The notes below the pieces were generated by a model that did not search any database, was not told the origin of the DNA, and saw nothing but the letters and a program-made list of their open reading frames with translations. The translations under genes and the position numbers were made by a program. From a virus, in the IMG/VR virus record IMGVR_UViG_3300030385_000682, positions 1 through 35,712 of that record: a stretch of 35,712 bases of DNA; one strand, given 5' to 3'. Position 1 is the first letter of the stretch. Each line of letters opens with the position of its first letter. This document shows, one piece after another, positions 12,634-22,843 of the stretch.

Positions 12634-13457
12634 ATGAGAGATTTTCACGGACACGACATACCCGAATGTTGGGAAGATGTATCAATAGATATGTACTCGA
12701 AGTACGGTGTGGCAGTTGAAAAGTTTAACAGTGAATTAGATAAAGCTGAAGAAGGCGAAGATTCGCTAACGGTTACAATAAGGGAGGTTGAGCTTCAAGC
12801 TTCAATATTTAAAACCATGAGTGGTATAAATAACGAGGACTTAGGTAGTGTCGATATAGGATTCATTTCTTCTTACGTTGAAGAGTTAAGTTTCCTTTCA
12901 GAGATACGCCAAACAACAGAGTTAAAGAGCTTTGTGTTTGAGGGTGAGTTATATGAGATACCTGAAAAGGTGAACATGAATACTCAATTTGGTCAGTACT
13001 TAGAAGCTATGCAGGTGGAGATGGTATTTAGAGAGGCAGGTGAAGGTTCTCTTGATTACTTACCAATACAGCTAGCGCATATTTGTATGAACGGTGAAGA
13101 TTATCACCCTAAGAAAAGGGACATATTAGCAGAGAAGTTTAAAGAACTTCCAATTACAGTAGGCTTGGACTTCGCTTTTTTTTTGAGCAGTCAGTCGCTG
13201 ACTTACAGCAAAGCTCTTCAGTTGTACACAGAAGGGATAGCCCGAAAGAGCGAAGGGTATATGAAAAGTATTTTAAGACGTTTGGTTGGATTAAAACGCT
13301 TTATGAACTTGCGGAAGCTAATGTCTTTACGTTCGGTGGGCACAGCGCTGTTGACAGTGTTAAGCGTACACCTACGGGAGAAGTGTTCATGTATTTATCG
13401 TTACTTCGTGCGAGAGGTAACTACGAAGTAGAGGCTAGCGAATTAAGAAAAGAATAA
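12634..13457 (+). CDS. Tail assembly-type protein made by probable -1 frameshift
   Basis: Frame 0 runs from ATG 12634 to 13431 (265 aa), but its last 80 or so residues look like out-of-frame sequence rich in Leu/Arg. The -1 frame from the T9 run onward reads FFFEQSVADL and then FGWIKTLYELAEANVF, GEVFMYLSLLRARGNYE and ends at 13457. It is protein-like, and I have the impression of similar endings in related phage proteins. A -1 shift at 13176-13182 gives a product of about 274 aa. The N-terminal part is acidic and helical (PEKVNMNTQFGQYLEAMQVE). Tail chaperones are the classic phage users of -1 frameshifts, though they usually sit just before the tape measure; here three tail genes intervene. 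A homopolymer sequencing error (9 versus 10 T) is the alternative. Confidence 0.7.
13176..13203 (+). promoter_or_regulatory. Candidate -1 ribosomal frameshift site
   Basis: The run of nine T's at 13176-13184 contains the heptamer T_TTT_TTT (13176-13182) in the right phase for tandem tRNA-Phe slippage. Six bases later AGTCAG/CTGACT (13189-13203) forms a 6-bp hairpin with a 3-nt loop, within the usual spacing for a stimulatory structure. Polymerase slippage on the T run could act in addition. Confidence 0.65.
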
Positions 13458-13464
13458 AACCATC

Positions 13465-13887
13465 ATGGCAGTAGTAACATTAGCAACTATAAAAACAAAA
13501 CTCAGCGACGCTGTAACAAGCACTGCTGGGTTAGAATCTTTAGAGTTTACTCACATATCAGAATTAACAACTAAGCACAATGTTAGTTATCCTTGCTTAG
13601 TGTTTGATATTCCAGATACAACAGAGTTAAACTTCAATAGAGATGTAGAGAAGTACGCGATAGAGGTTTACGTGCTAGACTTAAATTCTAGTCACGCATC
13701 TTTCGATGCTCACTACGACTCAACAAAAACTTTAATGAGGACTTGGTATAAAGCTTTATTAGACCAAAACAACTTAGATATAATTATTGAGCGTGAAGAT
13801 ATTGATATTGAGAGAGTTCAGAATATAACTCCAGACATCGTTAGCGGCGTTATGGTTAAGTTAGGGTTAACAGTATCATTCTACTAA
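13465..13887 (+). CDS. Putative tail terminator/minor tail protein (140 aa)
   Basis: Starts at ATG 13465, eight bases after the -1 frame stop of the preceding gene. The protein is alpha/beta with an N-terminal helix (LATIKTKLSDAVTS), a central strand VEKYAIEVYVLDLN, and a C-terminal beta segment typical of phage tail-completion folds. Size and position (between terminase and tail genes) would suit a tail terminator, but no signature motif is seen, so the call rests on context. Confidence 0.6.
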   Translation: MAVVTLATIKTKLSDAVTSTAGLESLEFTHISELTTKHNVSYPCLVFDIPDTTELNFNRDVEKYAIEVYVLDLNSSHASFDAHYDSTKTLMRTWYKALLDQNNLDIIIEREDIDIERVQNITPDIVSGVMVKLGLTVSFY

Positions 13888-13890
13888 GGT

Positions 13891-14397
13891 ATGGCTGAAA
13901 GTGGTTCTATAAATAGAAGAATGGCAGGTATCGCAGGTTATATAACTCGTGTACTACGTCAAGAGCTTGAGGTTCGTGGTCACAATGTGACTAGGGATTT
14001 AAGTAACTCTATACATACAAGGTGGAATCACGGAACTAAAAGCTTTGACATAACTATGCAAAAGCACGGGCAGTCATTAAACAGTAGAGATATATATAAG
14101 GTTTTTCCTCCCGTTGATAAAATACTTCAATGGATTAAAGATAAAGGGATAACCCCTTACTCTGACATAAAAGGTAAATCTAAAGCTGACAAACAAGAAA
14201 GATTAGCTTTCGCTATACAGAAGAGTATGGGTAAGAATGGGTACGGGTTAGAGGATAAAAATAAAAACCCTATTGGGTGGATACAGATGGCTATTGATAA
14301 TGCCTCAGGTACTATTGTATCAATCTTGCAAGATGAATTAAGAACTGACTTAGGTATCACGGTAGATAGAAATCTATCAAGATTCTATAAAAAATAA
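13891..14397 (+). CDS. Putative neck or tail-completion protein (168 aa)
   Basis: Starts at ATG 13891, three bases after the previous stop. It is basic with an N-terminal helix (RRMAGIAGYITRVLRQELEVRG), a 'SIHTRWNHGTKSF' strand segment, and a helical block ILQWIKDKGITPYS and ERLAFAIQKSMGKNGYG. The general pattern of helix plus sheet, with a conserved Gly-Tyr, is reminiscent of HK97 gp10-like head-tail proteins, but the match is weak. I call it a virion morphogenesis protein by neighbourhood. Confidence 0.55.
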   Translation: MAESGSINRRMAGIAGYITRVLRQELEVRGHNVTRDLSNSIHTRWNHGTKSFDITMQKHGQSLNSRDIYKVFPPVDKILQWIKDKGITPYSDIKGKSKADKQERLAFAIQKSMGKNGYGLEDKNKNPIGWIQMAIDNASGTIVSILQDELRTDLGITVDRNLSRFYKK

Positions 14398-14406
14398 AAA
14401 AGAACA

Positions 14407-15690
14407 ATGGCTGAATTACACATAACATTTAGCAACCCACCAACTGACGGCATTATACATACTGCTGATAGACCAATAATAGTGGAAGCCTCTTACGCAG
14501 GGGGCGGAACTACGCCTGTGTTAATAAACTTACAACCACAACTTTATGACAACGCATCGGCTACGTGGTTAAATACGGGGCAGCCTTTAGTTCAAGCTAG
14601 AGATAAAGACTTAAACGGTAGTGGGTTTGAGGTATTCACATTTGATGTTTCTGGATTTTGCAGGTCTTATTGCTTAAAGTATTTTGACCAAAACGCATCA
14701 TCAGACAGAAAGCCAGTATTTAAGTCTGATAAATACATAGTTGAATTTAGGTTTGTCGCCACTAAGTGGGTTTCAAATGACGGCGTACTAGAGCACCACG
14801 ACCCTTCTGGGTCTAGTGTCACTAGCCTTGAGTATAAGGTTATAGACGCTACTATTGATGACTTCATTACTATTGATGATAATAACGAGAACTTATCAGG
14901 GGATAACGTTAAGTTTATGGTTCAATCAGATACAACTGGGTGGAGTAGACCCTCTAATTGTCCTGGTAACTTAGAGAGACGGTTTGACCAAAACCAAAAG
15001 GTTTGGACGGGAATACTTCTAGGCAACCACGACCCTGGGTCGCTATCTCACAGGTTTAGCATACCTTATACTGCTGGTGTTGGTAGTTTAAGTGTTGTTG
15101 AAGCTATAAGTTCAGTTGCTGTCAATTCTTTTTACGCAACTTCTTTATCGAAGGACGCTATAAATGAGGGTTCGATACTATCTGGTAGCGCTCTCTTCGG
15201 CAACTCAATACCAGATGATTTAGCTTTCACTACATCATTCAACATATCTCCAGAGCTTATTGGAGACCAGAGGTGGAGGATGCTTAAAGGTATGAGGCAT
15301 AGAACTACCACGCCTATATATTGGATTAACGACTACAACTTTATAGACTTCTATAATTTTGAAGGGTTTAGATTTGAAGAAGAGAATAGTGAGAAGAACC
15401 ATTTCTTTAGAAAGAAAACAAACTTCACTAACTCTATGGAAAGCAACTTCGGTACAGCTAAAGGGACTACCGTAGTTGGTGGGACTGTTGGTTCTAAGGG
15501 TGTAAGTAAAGAAGGCGCTGAGTGGTTATCAGAAATTGGTAGAAGTACCGAGGTTTACATATACGACTTAGAGACATTTAACTACATACCTATATTGATA
15601 GACGAACTAAACGTAGTCACGTTAAACGATAGCGGATTATTATCAGTAGAGGTTTCATACATAAAGAGTACTAAAAGTAGAGTAGGATAA
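14407..15690 (+). CDS. Putative tail or baseplate structural protein (427 aa)
   Basis: Starts at ATG 14407. The beta-rich protein begins with a Ser/Pro-rich strand (LHITFSNPPTDGIIHTADRP) and ends with YIYDLETFNYIPILIDELN and a final strand LLSVEVSYIK, which look like beta-sandwich domains found in phage tail parts. It is followed directly by the 1358-aa tail protein and precedes the tape measure, so a role in the distal tail is likely. The exact protein is not recognised. Confidence 0.6.
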   Translation: MAELHITFSNPPTDGIIHTADRPIIVEASYAGGGTTPVLINLQPQLYDNASATWLNTGQPLVQARDKDLNGSGFEVFTFDVSGFCRSYCLKYFDQNASSDRKPVFKSDKYIVEFRFVATKWVSNDGVLEHHDPSGSSVTSLEYKVIDATIDDFITIDDNNENLSGDNVKFMVQSDTTGWSRPSNCPGNLERRFDQNQKVWTGILLGNHDPGSLSHRFSIPYTAGVGSLSVVEAISSVAVNSFYATSLSKDAINEGSILSGSALFGNSIPDDLAFTTSFNISPELIGDQRWRMLKGMRHRTTTPIYWINDYNFIDFYNFEGFRFEEENSEKNHFFRKKTNFTNSMESNFGTAKGTTVVGGTVGSKGVSKEGAEWLSEIGRSTEVYIYDLETFNYIPILIDELNVVTLNDSGLLSVEVSYIKSTKSRVG

Positions 15691-15693
15691 AAG

Positions 15694-18600
15694 ATGGCTA
15701 ATAACTTAAAATTACGTATACAAAACGGTACTAAGGTGTTATCTGGAGATTTCATACCCGTAGGTTCTAACGAAGACTTTAATGACTGGACTGACGGAAC
15801 TCCTGTTGGATGGACTCCAATTAATATAGATAATTCTGACGCAGTATCTCAATTAGATAATATTGATTTCGATACTGACGTTGATGGTGATGGGGATGAT
15901 ATAATTCCTTTATTCGGAGGTCAAATTAACCTACCCGAAGCGTGGACTACAAAGCTTAACGGATTAGTTAACAACGGATTAGACTCAAGCGGAAACCCGA
16001 TAGAAAGCACTACCGCTTTCCTTCCCGCTTTAAAGTTTGATGTAGCTGATTCTGTCGGCACTATAACTAGAGAGAAAGCAGACTACTTTACTTATGCTAA
16101 CAACGACTCAGATGGTCAATACACGTTTGGTAGCTGGTTTGTGAAAAATTATATACCTAATAGAAATGACCTTAAAACGGGTGTTCAGCACAGGGTTTCG
16201 CACACTATGGTACAGCTTTGCGCAAAAAACCAAGACATTAAAGCCTTTCAGCAGTGGGGTCAATTTACTGATTATGACACAAGTAGAAATACTCAGTTTA
16301 TAGCTAAGAGTGTATTCCAGAAGGATTCGATAGGTGGGTTCGCTTTGATATCTATAAATTTAAATCAAGCACTAGTCTCTACCAACTGGAGAGATGGTGA
16401 CGTTCTGGTTATAACTACAAATACTATTGACGAAGACGCTGAATACGATAAAACATATAAGCGAGAAGCATTGGTTGAGGTTAACTTAACGGAAAGAAAG
16501 ATAGATTCACAAGATGTACTTATACATAAGAAGTTATACGTTAATTCAAACGACTTAACTATAACTATAAGGAGTCTTGACGGACAACTAACCAACTCTA
16601 GGATTGAAATTAAAGATATAGTGTTCCATTCTGGAGAAGACTCTTACGTTGACGTTGAAACTCTTGGTGGTGTAACTATTTATCACGACAACACTAGAAC
16701 TGCTCACGCCCCCCCAGAGATAAGTCAACACCTCAAGGAATACTCAATAGGTAAAACTATAAACCTCGCTGTGGATGTTGTTCTTTCAACTATGAATACA
16801 GTATACGATAATGTGATAGTAGATTTTGGAGGTGTTAATTCATATCTGATAACTGCGACAGGTGCTCACACCTTTTCAATGATTGCTGACGGTCAGTTTG
16901 TTAGAGTTAGGTTAAGTGGTAAGGATGGTGCTAATGGGACGATAGCTCATTTTAGTGAGATATCAGTATCGGTCAGTTCAACTACAACTAACTCAATAAC
17001 ACAAGTTGGAGACCCTACTGTAAGTCCGTTCACGTCAGAGGTTCGTATACACAACTCTGCTGAAAACTCAAAGAGGGTTGATTATGGTATAGCAACGTCT
17101 TTAGATTTTAAAGTTGGAGAGACTTATAAGATTGACTTAGATGTAAATTCAATATCGGCTAACACTGAGATTAAAGTTCTAATAAATAGGGTAGAGCAAT
17201 CTACAATAACATCTTCAGGAGTATCAACTATAAATTATACACCGACAGAGAAAGTATCCTCACTTCAACTTAGAGTAGCGTCAACCAATAATGGCTCTAC
17301 TGATGTGAGTCTAAACTCAATGAAGACATTCCTGAATAAACTGAAGATTTCTAACGTTTACAGTGAGCTCGATTTTTACGAAGACACTGTGATAAATTCA
17401 ACATTCGCAGTTAAAGATGCAGAGTATTTATCTACAAATAATGGCGATTACAGTAAGACAATCAATATTCCTGCAAGTGTAAATAATTTAAAAGCTTTTA
17501 GCGGTCTTCATGAAATAACACAGAAAGATAATTTAGGAATACGCAATGGTGTACCTTTTATTCTAACTGAAGATGGTCAAAACATATTAACAGGTAAAGC
17601 CTTTTTAGTTGGGGTTAAATACGCAATGGATAGCGCTGAGTATTTAGAGATTGAACTTAAGGGTGGTAATAATGATTGGTCTGAAGTTATAAAAAATAAG
17701 GAGTTAAGCGATTTATCTATGGGAGTTGAGTCTATTTCCACTGACTCTATAATAGTATCAAATTCATTGGGGTCACTATCTAACGTGTGCTATCCTTTGC
17801 TTGACTTAGGTGAGTGGGGTATTAATGATGGCGCTTATACTTTAACCCCCGAACATATAAGACCCGCTTATAAGATTAGTAAGGTTTTTGATTCTATTTT
17901 TAACGAATCTGGATACTCAATTAAGTCTAACTTCTTTGAGGATAATAATGACTTTGATAACGACTTCTCGCCTGAGTTTCACAATAACTGGAAAAAGTTT
18001 ATAGGGGTAAATGGAAATCCTAAGAGGAGTCAGAAGTCTATAACTGAGAGTGTTTTAATGGTTTCAACGACGACAGACGCTCAATCACTAAATAACTACA
18101 ACGGAGTTCTTCCTAAACTTATAGATTCAATGGATTACTCTGGTCAGTTTGGGAATATGTATTGGGGGGATATAGACTTAGAGCTAGACAACCCACTACT
18201 TAGCGCAACAGGTCATTACTTAGCCTTAATAGAGCACGCTGTTGTTAATTTTGAAACAACACATATTGATGGATTAAATCAGGTAAGCTCAAGCTCAACT
18301 CCTTTTGGTTTTTTAGAGAACGACTATTCTGGAGATTTCTCTTATCCTAATAACGGGACTATGTTTAATGTTGAGCTTTCTGGGGTCTACGATATAGATT
18401 TAACGATGAAGCTAGATATAATTAGGGGTGCGCAAGGTAATTTTTTTACAGGATATGTTTATGCTTTCTTGGTTAAGCAAGGAACTAGTTTGAATGAGTT
18501 TTTCAGTATATTCAGACAGTCCTCTTATAAAACAGTACACGCAGGGGAAGGTAACGGGTTAAAGGAATTTGCTATATCTCAAAACCAATATCTAACTGCT

Positions 18601-19770
18601 GGAGCTAACTACCAATTATATGTTTTTCAACAGGATATTAACGAGGGTAGTGTTTACGGGTTTAACCATAGCTTCATATTAAAGTCTTGTGACTTATCAA
18701 TGAAGTTGTCTGAAAACATAATGCCTGACAATGTAATGTATGAATCTTGGAATGACATGATTCCTGAGTATAAGGTAGCAGATATATTGCCATTTAAAAC
18801 TCAGCTAGAATTTATATCCGAAGTTAGCAAGATATTTAACCTTACATGGCAGACAAACCCAATAACTAAAGTTATAGAGGTAGAACCTTATAATGATTTT
18901 TACGACTGGAGTGGGGATAAGTTTGATTATTTAGACTGGAATGATAAGGGGTATATTGATAGTTTTAAATCTGACTCTATACTAAAAGGAGCTTTAAGCT
19001 ATACTTTTAATAGCGACTCATCAGACGGCTCTCTATCGTATTACTCTCTAAGTGATGATATACAATTTGGAGACAAGAAGGTTATTACTGGGGTTTACAG
19101 TAAAGACGACCATAAGCATGAACTGAGAATATATTCATCAGCTAAGATGGGCGAGGATAGGTTTATATCTAATATAAACAACCCTAATAGTGATTCAGGT
19201 TCTGCAATAAGGTTAATGAAAATTCATAGTGGCTCTGAGTTCAAAACATACTACTCTTCAAACGGAGACAAGCCAGCGGTGGTAAAATCATTCGGGCATA
19301 AGTTAGCTATATTTGACTCTGTAAGGGAAACCCCTCAAGGTACAGATATAAGATATTCATTAAAAAAAGTTTGGAGTAGTTCTTCTAATGAGTGGGTTAT
19401 GGAAAATAGGGTTGAGGGGGCTTACGCTTACGCTTATACTTATACAGACGTAGACTCCACTAAGCCTGTATTAACCTTCTCTGAACAGACCGTTACGGAT
19501 GCGGACAACGCACCAGCTACGGTAGGAGGGTTATATAACACGTATCACCAGAAAAGGGTTGAAATGCTAAAATTCTCAGACAGGATAGCAATAGCATTAG
19601 TTAACCTAAGCTACAACGATATACACGAGCTAAACTTTAGAAGGTTAGTTAAATTAGACGGTGCTTTGTATATGATAAACAAGATTAAAGATTATACTCC
19701 TAACTCAGATGAGCCGACAGAGGTTGAGTTGATATTAGTAACGCCTCGCGGTAACAAAGAAAAAATATAA
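15694..19770 (+). CDS. Large tail tip/host-interaction protein (1358 aa)
   Basis: Starts at ATG 15694, three bases after the previous stop. It has an N-terminal region with Asp-rich loops (DFDTDVDGDGDD near 60), multiple Asn/Thr/Ser-rich beta segments resembling receptor or carbohydrate-binding sandwiches, and a middle/C-terminal part with SGLHEITQKDNLGI, LEFISEVSKIFNLTWQTN and IEVEPYNDFYDWSG that looks like a baseplate hub fold. It is the largest gene of the phage. Its position before the tape measure and adjoining another tail protein suggests a tail-tip or baseplate component, perhaps carrying the receptor-binding activity. The assignment is by context. Confidence 0.65.
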   Translation: MANNLKLRIQNGTKVLSGDFIPVGSNEDFNDWTDGTPVGWTPINIDNSDAVSQLDNIDFDTDVDGDGDDIIPLFGGQINLPEAWTTKLNGLVNNGLDSSGNPIESTTAFLPALKFDVADSVGTITREKADYFTYANNDSDGQYTFGSWFVKNYIPNRNDLKTGVQHRVSHTMVQLCAKNQDIKAFQQWGQFTDYDTSRNTQFIAKSVFQKDSIGGFALISINLNQALVSTNWRDGDVLVITTNTIDEDAEYDKTYKREALVEVNLTERKIDSQDVLIHKKLYVNSNDLTITIRSLDGQLTNSRIEIKDIVFHSGEDSYVDVETLGGVTIYHDNTRTAHAPPEISQHLKEYSIGKTINLAVDVVLSTMNTVYDNVIVDFGGVNSYLITATGAHTFSMIADGQFVRVRLSGKDGANGTIAHFSEISVSVSSTTTNSITQVGDPTVSPFTSEVRIHNSAENSKRVDYGIATSLDFKVGETYKIDLDVNSISANTEIKVLINRVEQSTITSSGVSTINYTPTEKVSSLQLRVASTNNGSTDVSLNSMKTFLNKLKISNVYSELDFYEDTVINSTFAVKDAEYLSTNNGDYSKTINIPASVNNLKAFSGLHEITQKDNLGIRNGVPFILTEDGQNILTGKAFLVGVKYAMDSAEYLEIELKGGNNDWSEVIKNKELSDLSMGVESISTDSIIVSNSLGSLSNVCYPLLDLGEWGINDGAYTLTPEHIRPAYKISKVFDSIFNESGYSIKSNFFEDNNDFDNDFSPEFHNNWKKFIGVNGNPKRSQKSITESVLMVSTTTDAQSLNNYNGVLPKLIDSMDYSGQFGNMYWGDIDLELDNPLLSATGHYLALIEHAVVNFETTHIDGLNQVSSSSTPFGFLENDYSGDFSYPNNGTMFNVELSGVYDIDLTMKLDIIRGAQGNFFTGYVYAFLVKQGTSLNEFFSIFRQSSYKTVHAGEGNGLKEFAISQNQYLTAGANYQLYVFQQDINEGSVYGFNHSFILKSCDLSMKLSENIMPDNVMYESWNDMIPEYKVADILPFKTQLEFISEVSKIFNLTWQTNPITKVIEVEPYNDFYDWSGDKFDYLDWNDKGYIDSFKSDSILKGALSYTFNSDSSDGSLSYYSLSDDIQFGDKKVITGVYSKDDHKHELRIYSSAKMGEDRFISNINNPNSDSGSAIRLMKIHSGSEFKTYYSSNGDKPAVVKSFGHKLAIFDSVRETPQGTDIRYSLKKVWSSSSNEWVMENRVEGAYAYAYTYTDVDSTKPVLTFSEQTVTDADNAPATVGGLYNTYHQKRVEMLKFSDRIAIALVNLSYNDIHELNFRRLVKLDGALYMINKIKDYTPNSDEPTEVELILVTPRGNKEKI

Positions 19771-19773
19771 GCT

Positions 19774-22515
19774 ATGAGTAGCAAGAAGAGATTATTAGAT
19801 TTAGGTATAGACGTAACTGGCTTTGATAAGCTAGTTAAGTTAACTAAAGCCCTTGAAGATGAGAAAAGGGTTTTAGCAGGGTTAAATAAAATTAAACTTG
19901 AGGGCGCTAAGTTAGATAAGAGGCAGGCTAATACTCAAGCAGAGGCTACCGTAAAAGTCAAGATGCACACAGCGAGTATAGGTAAGCTTCAAAACAAGAT
20001 GCTTGGGTTAAATACTGTTCAAGGTAAATCTAACAAGGGTTTAATGGGTATGATTTCTACGTTTGGTAGAATCACTGGGGCTATATTCCTTGCTCAAAGA
20101 GCTTTCTCTTTAATCTTCGGAGCTGTAATGGCTACCGTAGATGCTTATGCAGAGTTCGAGAAGACGTTGACTAACGTTATGTCCCTTATGACTCAATCTC
20201 AAGTAGATTTATTCAAGGATGATATGTGGGACACTGGAATAAGTTTAGTGAATAAGTACGGCTTCGCAGTTAAGGACGTTAATAAAGCTATGTTTGATGC
20301 TGTATCAGCAGGTGTTAGCGCGTCAAACTCTATGGGGTTTATGAAGACAGCTTCCATGTTAGCCGTTGCTGGTGTGACTCAATTAAAGGATGCTACTCTA
20401 GGATTGGTAACTATATTGAATTCTTACAAAATGGAGACCAGTGAAGCTCAAAGAGTTGCTGAAGTCCTATTTACCACACAGAAGTTCGGTGTAACAACTG
20501 TTGAACAGTTATCTAAATCTATTGGTATAGTAGCACCATTAGCAGCTTTAACGGGAATATCGATAGAAGAACTGGGGGCATCTATGGCTACAATGACTAA
20601 AGGTGGTCTTAATACCGCTATATCGGTTACGGCTTTAAGGTCTGCTTTAGCTACGATGATGAAACCCGCTAAAGAGTCGAAGGATTTATTCGTTAAATGG
20701 GGAGTACCTATGGGTACTGCTCAAATGAAAGCTGTTGGATTTACTGATACAATGAAAAAGCTACACGTAGTTCTAAGGGATAGTCCTTCTGATTTTGAGA
20801 AGATGTTTGGAAACATTCGTGGACTAACGGCTGTCGTGTCTATTGGTGGTGATAGGTTTGAGGATTATAAAAACATACTTAAAGAAATTACCGAAGATAC
20901 TGGCGATAATTCATCTTTAATTAAGGGTCAAGGAGAACAGATGGAGACAACTCAAATGTCTTTAGACAGGCTTTCAGGTTCTTGGGAGACATTTAAGATA
21001 GCTATGGGTGAGGATACTAGTGGTATGATAAAGGATGTATCAGATGAGTTATCAGTATTACTAAACATAGCAGCAAGCGATGAGGGCGGTATCTGGGAGG
21101 CTATTGCGGCTTTCGTAGGTACAGCTTACAACCCAATAATGGTAGCTCAGGTAAACGCTCAAAATATAGTTATTCAGGAGAATAAAAAACTAATAAAGAA
21201 CGCCGCGGAAGCGCTTAGAGGTTGGCGTGAGGAACTGTCACTTAGCGGTGATATAACTAAAGAGCAGGAGGGACTATATAGGAGGTTTATAGAAGATTAT
21301 GAACGGTACTACGAAGGGTTGGATGCTATTGATAAGGTTTTTTGGAGAGATAGATATGATGAAGCTAAAGCCTCTATAAATAAAATAGATACACTAAAAA
21401 ATGAAGCTGATGCGGCTAAAACTAGAAGGCAAACAAAGGCAGGTAAAGAAGCTCAAGCGTTTGACGCGATAGAATTATTCCTGAGAGAGAAACTAGAAAA
21501 GGAACTAGTTGATTTAACTATGGATTCTAGTAAGTCGTCCGAAGAAATTAACCTAGAAAGTAGAAATCTTAAAATAAAGAATTACAAAACACTTATATCT
21601 TTCGCTAAATCTTTTGGCATAGAATCAATAGAGTGGGAGAAGCTTCTAGCCCAAGAGACGTTAAAGATAAAGGAAGACGAAAGAAAAGCTAGGAAAGGAC
21701 TCGTTAAACAATCCGCGGAAGATGAATCTAAGTGGAATAAACTGAAAGCAGAAGCTATAAAAACCGAGGCTCAAGCTGAGATTGATGCAGAGAAAGCGAA
21801 GTGGGGTTTAAAGGCTGACGCAGTAAGAAGGGGTGTTGATGCTATAAGCGGGTTGATGGAATTAAAGGCTTCTAATGAAGCTAGGCAGAGAGACGCTGAG
21901 TTGGCTAGTCTTGACGAGAGATTCAATAACGGTATTATAACTGAGGAGAGGTACAACGAAGAGAAAGAGCGTATAAACAAAGAAGCTTTCTCGAAAGATA
22001 AAAAAAGAAGGCAAGCTGAAGTACTACTAAATACAATACAATCAGCGGCAGATGTTTTGATTGCTCAATATGAGAGGACTGCTGTAAATCCAGTTTTAGC
22101 ATTAGCCATGACCCCAGTAGTTATAACTCAACTAGCTTTAATAGCAGCTACTTCAGCAGCGAACGTAGCTATGATTGGAGCACAACAATACGCTTTAGGT
22201 GGTATGGTTCACGGTAACACTCACGCAGCAGGCGGTGAAAGCTTTGCTGTTGGTGGTCGTGTAGTTGAAATGGAAGGTGGTGAAGCTGTCTTAAATAAAA
22301 GAAGTACTCGTATGTTTAGAAACACTCTAAGCGCGATGAACGTAGCGGGTGGTGGTAAGTCATTCTCTTCCCCTAATATGTCAGGAGCTGGGCTTATAGA
22401 CTACGACAGACTAGCTAAAGCTATCGGTCAGAATACTCACGTAGCTATTCCAGTAGATACTTTGAATAAAGTTCAGAAAAGAGTATCTTTGATTGAAAGT
22501 TCTTCAAGGTTTTAA
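19774..22515 (+). CDS. Tape measure protein, TP901 family
   Basis: The 913-aa protein starts at ATG 19774. It has a charged N-terminal coiled coil (Lys/Glu-rich, 15-80), a hydrophobic segment around 93-125, then the TP901-like core: FEKTLTNVMSLM, AVSAGVSASNSMGFMKTA, ALTGISIEELGASMATM, LDRLSGSWETFKIAMGED. A long helical, Lys/Glu-rich section (460-720) and a hydrophobic C-terminal segment (MTPVVITQLALIAATSAANV) follow, and a Gly-rich end GGMVHGNTHAAGGE. It sets tail length and acts in DNA ejection. By length the tail would be of the order of 130 nm, an estimate from family proportions. Confidence 0.9.
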   Translation: MSSKKRLLDLGIDVTGFDKLVKLTKALEDEKRVLAGLNKIKLEGAKLDKRQANTQAEATVKVKMHTASIGKLQNKMLGLNTVQGKSNKGLMGMISTFGRITGAIFLAQRAFSLIFGAVMATVDAYAEFEKTLTNVMSLMTQSQVDLFKDDMWDTGISLVNKYGFAVKDVNKAMFDAVSAGVSASNSMGFMKTASMLAVAGVTQLKDATLGLVTILNSYKMETSEAQRVAEVLFTTQKFGVTTVEQLSKSIGIVAPLAALTGISIEELGASMATMTKGGLNTAISVTALRSALATMMKPAKESKDLFVKWGVPMGTAQMKAVGFTDTMKKLHVVLRDSPSDFEKMFGNIRGLTAVVSIGGDRFEDYKNILKEITEDTGDNSSLIKGQGEQMETTQMSLDRLSGSWETFKIAMGEDTSGMIKDVSDELSVLLNIAASDEGGIWEAIAAFVGTAYNPIMVAQVNAQNIVIQENKKLIKNAAEALRGWREELSLSGDITKEQEGLYRRFIEDYERYYEGLDAIDKVFWRDRYDEAKASINKIDTLKNEADAAKTRRQTKAGKEAQAFDAIELFLREKLEKELVDLTMDSSKSSEEINLESRNLKIKNYKTLISFAKSFGIESIEWEKLLAQETLKIKEDERKARKGLVKQSAEDESKWNKLKAEAIKTEAQAEIDAEKAKWGLKADAVRRGVDAISGLMELKASNEARQRDAELASLDERFNNGIITEERYNEEKERINKEAFSKDKKRRQAEVLLNTIQSAADVLIAQYERTAVNPVLALAMTPVVITQLALIAATSAANVAMIGAQQYALGGMVHGNTHAAGGESFAVGGRVVEMEGGEAVLNKRSTRMFRNTLSAMNVAGGGKSFSSPNMSGAGLIDYDRLAKAIGQNTHVAIPVDTLNKVQKRVSLIESSSRF

Positions 22516-22537
22516 TAAAACAAGAAACACAACGGAA

Positions 22538-22801
22538 ATGGTTTACAACGATTTAGAGGTAGAGCTTAAAGATAAACTAGGAGGGAATTACCCCGTACAT
22601 GAAGTCATTAATGAATTACGTGAGATGGGTATACTTAACTTGAGCGTAGTAAGAAACTTTCTTATACGTAAAGACTTTGATAAAGCTATGGTTAGTGGTG
22701 ATTACGATTATATGAAGGTTTTATTTATAGACCTCTCTATAAAGTATGATTTATCTACTAGGCAAGTTCAAAGGATTATCTATAATGAATATAAGAAATA
22801 G
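22538..22801 (+). CDS. Small helix-turn-helix-like protein between tail and head genes
   Basis: I start at ATG 22538; a longer in-frame reading would use TTG 22493 inside the tape measure gene. The 87-aa protein is basic and all-helical, and residues 64-83 (FIDLSIKYDLSTRQVQRIIY) have the spacing of a helix-turn-helix, with RQVQR as the recognition helix. A Mor-like or sigma-like DNA-binding role is possible. It sits immediately upstream of a promoter-like box for the protease/capsid genes, so local control of the head operon is an attractive but unproven role. Confidence 0.55.
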   Translation: MVYNDLEVELKDKLGGNYPVHEVINELREMGILNLSVVRNFLIRKDFDKAMVSGDYDYMKVLFIDLSIKYDLSTRQVQRIIYNEYKK

Positions 22802-22835
22802 ACCAGAAATGTCGCTGATAGTGACGATTATAAAG

Positions 22836-22843
22836 TAATTTTG
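22836..22843 (+). promoter_or_regulatory. -7 box (TAATTTTG) before the head genes
   Basis: TAATTTTG fits TAnnTTTG and ends seven bases before the ATG of the prohead protease (22851), in the 49-bp gap after the tail module. No TTG at -33 is evident. It would allow independent expression of protease and capsid. Confidence 0.45.

Noticed and set aside
22493-22537. TTG start of the HTH-like gene
   Set aside because: It lies inside the tape measure gene, while ATG 22538 gives a complete protein.
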